Source: Chloroflexota bacterium (GTDB lineage: Bacteria; Chloroflexota; Anaerolineae; Aggregatilineales; Phototrophicaceae). Taken from it: 7,451 bases of DNA. Location of the stretch: contig JAEZAF010000309.1 of NCBI GenBank assembly GCA_023430545.1, positions 1-7,451 of the forward strand. The letters are read 5' to 3'. Made by a program: the position numbers and the translations under genes. Below the pieces are notes generated by a model that was not told the DNA's origin, did not search any database, and worked only from the letters and a program-made list of their open reading frames with translations. Of this stretch, positions 5,925-7,451 are shown piece after piece; positions within the stretch are counted from its first letter, which is position 1; each line of letters opens with the position of its first letter.

Positions 5925-5952
5925 TTGATCACGAGATGATTCGAGGTAAAAT
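5925..5952 (+). promoter_or_regulatory. Predicted promoter of uvrC
   Basis: TTGATC (5925-5930; 4 of 6) is followed after 16 nt by TAAAAT (5947-5952; 5 of 6). The start would be near 5959, giving a leader of about 33 nt. The strong terminator just upstream means uvrC needs its own promoter. No SOS-type operator is recognised around it. Confidence 0.45.
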
Positions 5953-5991
5953 AGAACAAATTTCCAACGGATTACAGACCCCAATCTGATT

Positions 5992-7451
5992 ATGGTATTC
6001 CACGCACCTGAGAATATTGAACGCATCCTCGCTTCACTGCCGATGAAGCCGGGTTGTTACCTGATGAAAGACGAATCCGGCAAAATTATCTACGTTGGCA
6101 AGGCGAAGAAGCTGCGCCACCGTGTCCGCAGTTACTTCACACCCAATGCCAATCTGGAACCCAAAAAGCTGCTGATGCGCACCCTGATCACGGATATTGA
6201 CGTGATCGTGACCGACAGCGAAGTGCAGGCGCTGATCCTCGAAGAGACACTGATCAAGCAGCACAAGCCGCGCTTTAATGTGATGATGAAGGACGACAAG
6301 CGCTATCCTTATATCCGTGTGACATGGCAGGACCCGTTCCCTAAGGTGGAGACGACACGCCGCATTCTGAAGGATGGCAGCCGGTACTTCGGCCCGTATG
6401 CTGCGATGTGGGCGGTACAGAATACGCTGCGAGTGCTGCGCAAAGCGTTCCCGTATTTGACCTGCGACCGTGTGATCACGGGACGTGATGAACGCGCCTG
6501 TCTGTTTTATGACATCGGACTGTGTAATGCACCGTGCATTGGCAAGGTCGATCAGATTCAGTACAGGCAGATGATCAGCGAACTGATGGACGTGCTCGGT
6601 GGCAAATCGGAAGGTGTGATCTCGCGCCTGACACGCGAGATGGAAGCCGCATCCGAGAATATGAACTTCGAGCGTGCGGCGGTCATGCGCGATCAGCTTA
6701 AGGCGATTGAGTACATCACCCAGCGGCACCGCGCCGTCAGCCCGAAGATGACCGATCACGATGTGATCGCCGTTGCGCGTGAAGACGGTGATGCGATGGT
6801 GCAGATCATGTTCATCCGTAATGGCAAACTGATCGGCAGTGACTCGCGCCGTCTGGATAATGCCGAGGGTGAAAGTGACGACGTCGTGCTGAGCCAGTTC
6901 GTCACCCAGTTCTACAGCGATGCTGAAGAGATCCCGCGTGAATTGATTTTACCAAGCCATATTGAAGAGTCGCGCATTATCGAGCGCTGGCTAAGCGACA
7001 AGCGAAGCAGCAGTAAGGTGGAAATCACCGTACCGCAGCGTGGAAACAAGGCCGATCTGGTGAAGATGGCTCAGGAAAACGCCACCGAAGCCCTGCGCAT
7101 GATGAAGGCTCAGTGGCAGATGGACACCACCAAGCAGGAGACGGCGATGGCCGAACTTCAGGAACACCTGAAGCTGCCGAAAATCCCGAACCGCATCGAG
7201 TGCTACGACATCAGCACCACACAGGGGACGGCGATTGTCGCCAGCAGGGTGGTGTTCGTGCAGGGTGTACCGAAGAAAAGCGAGTACCGTCGTTTCAATA
7301 TCCGCACGGTGGAGCACGAAGGCTCAGACGATTACCAGTCGATGCGCGAAGCGCTTACCCGCCGTTTCTCGCGGTATATAACGTTGAAGGACGAGCCGGT
7401 GGTGAACCTCCCCGGTAAGCCGGACCGCGATGAGACATGGCGTCTGCTGCC
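5992..7451 (+). CDS. uvrC: UvrC, excinuclease ABC subunit C (3' end beyond window)
   Basis: UvrC makes both incisions around a DNA lesion in nucleotide excision repair, after loading by UvrB. About 486 residues are present. The N-terminal GIY-YIG nuclease shows GCY (21-23), YVG (34-36), R42 and the likely catalytic E84. Four cysteines, C158, C170, C178 and C182, have the 12-8-4 spacing I recall for the Fe-S cluster of Escherichia coli UvrC. A UVR motif (about 206-241, FERAAVMRDQLKAIE) is the UvrB contact. The RNase H-like 5' nuclease begins near 401, with D406 in CYDIST and the EYRRFNIRTV block at 431-440. The remaining acidic residues and the helix-hairpin-helix end lie outside the window. 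The frame is closed by TAA at 5947, and ATG 5992 is the only ATG before the nuclease motif. It has no clear Shine-Dalgarno sequence. About 20 residues after the RRF block (461-486) look longer than in E. coli. Confidence 0.95.
   Translation, partial: MVFHAPENIERILASLPMKPGCYLMKDESGKIIYVGKAKKLRHRVRSYFTPNANLEPKKLLMRTLITDIDVIVTDSEVQALILEETLIKQHKPRFNVMMKDDKRYPYIRVTWQDPFPKVETTRRILKDGSRYFGPYAAMWAVQNTLRVLRKAFPYLTCDRVITGRDERACLFYDIGLCNAPCIGKVDQIQYRQMISELMDVLGGKSEGVISRLTREMEAASENMNFERAAVMRDQLKAIEYITQRHRAVSPKMTDHDVIAVAREDGDAMVQIMFIRNGKLIGSDSRRLDNAEGESDDVVLSQFVTQFYSDAEEIPRELILPSHIEESRIIERWLSDKRSSSKVEITVPQRGNKADLVKMAQENATEALRMMKAQWQMDTTKQETAMAELQEHLKLPKIPNRIECYDISTTQGTAIVASRVVFVQGVPKKSEYRRFNIRTVEHEGSDDYQSMREALTRRFSRYITLKDEPVVNLPGKPDRDETWRLL

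Noticed and set aside
6034..6759. Minus-strand open frame of 241 codons opposite uvrC
   Set aside because: Antisense shadow of a clear UvrC reading frame, His/Arg-rich and without recognisable domains.

Overview
The window is a stretch of bacterial chromosome with five protein genes and no sign of phage, insertion sequence or CRISPR. The coding regions look moderately GC-rich, and the F420-type luciferase-like oxidoreductase and the style of the UvrC protein fit a Chloroflexota bacterium (Anaerolineae-like). That placement is inferred from remembered family features, not from a search.

Layout, left to right. Positions 1-155 hold a G-quadruplex-type tract and an imperfect inverted repeat just past the 3' end of the first gene. 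On the minus strand, 156-2231 encodes a KimA-like potassium importer of the KUP/APC superfamily with a C-terminal cytosolic domain. Its 5' side is a gene-free stretch of about 700 bases (2232-2938). This carries a good sigma70-type promoter that implies a leader of roughly 250 nt, several palindromes, and two look-alike hairpins with CTG/CAG-triplet arms. Next on the minus strand is a fumarylacetoacetate hydrolase (FAH) family enzyme (2939-3760). A divergent control region (3761-3969) with two facing promoters and overlapping palindromes separates it from a plus-strand luciferase-like F420-dependent oxidoreductase (3970-4905). A stand-alone two-helix membrane protein of unknown function follows (5174-5803), with a consensus -10 box, a good Shine-Dalgarno site and a textbook terminator (5838-5877). 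Last is uvrC (5992 to the edge), cut off by the window end at about residue 486.

The genes do not form one pathway. The importer concerns potassium homeostasis and uvrC is nucleotide excision repair. The FAH enzyme and the oxidoreductase share a divergent promoter region and might be co-regulated catabolic enzymes. The membrane protein seems to be its own transcription unit.

The least explained parts are the non-coding ones: the paired triplet-repeat hairpins at 2742-2933, the long leader of the potassium importer, and the G-rich tract at 103-127. The uncharacterised membrane protein is the best protein candidate for new biology. I do not see a clear undescribed multi-gene system here.
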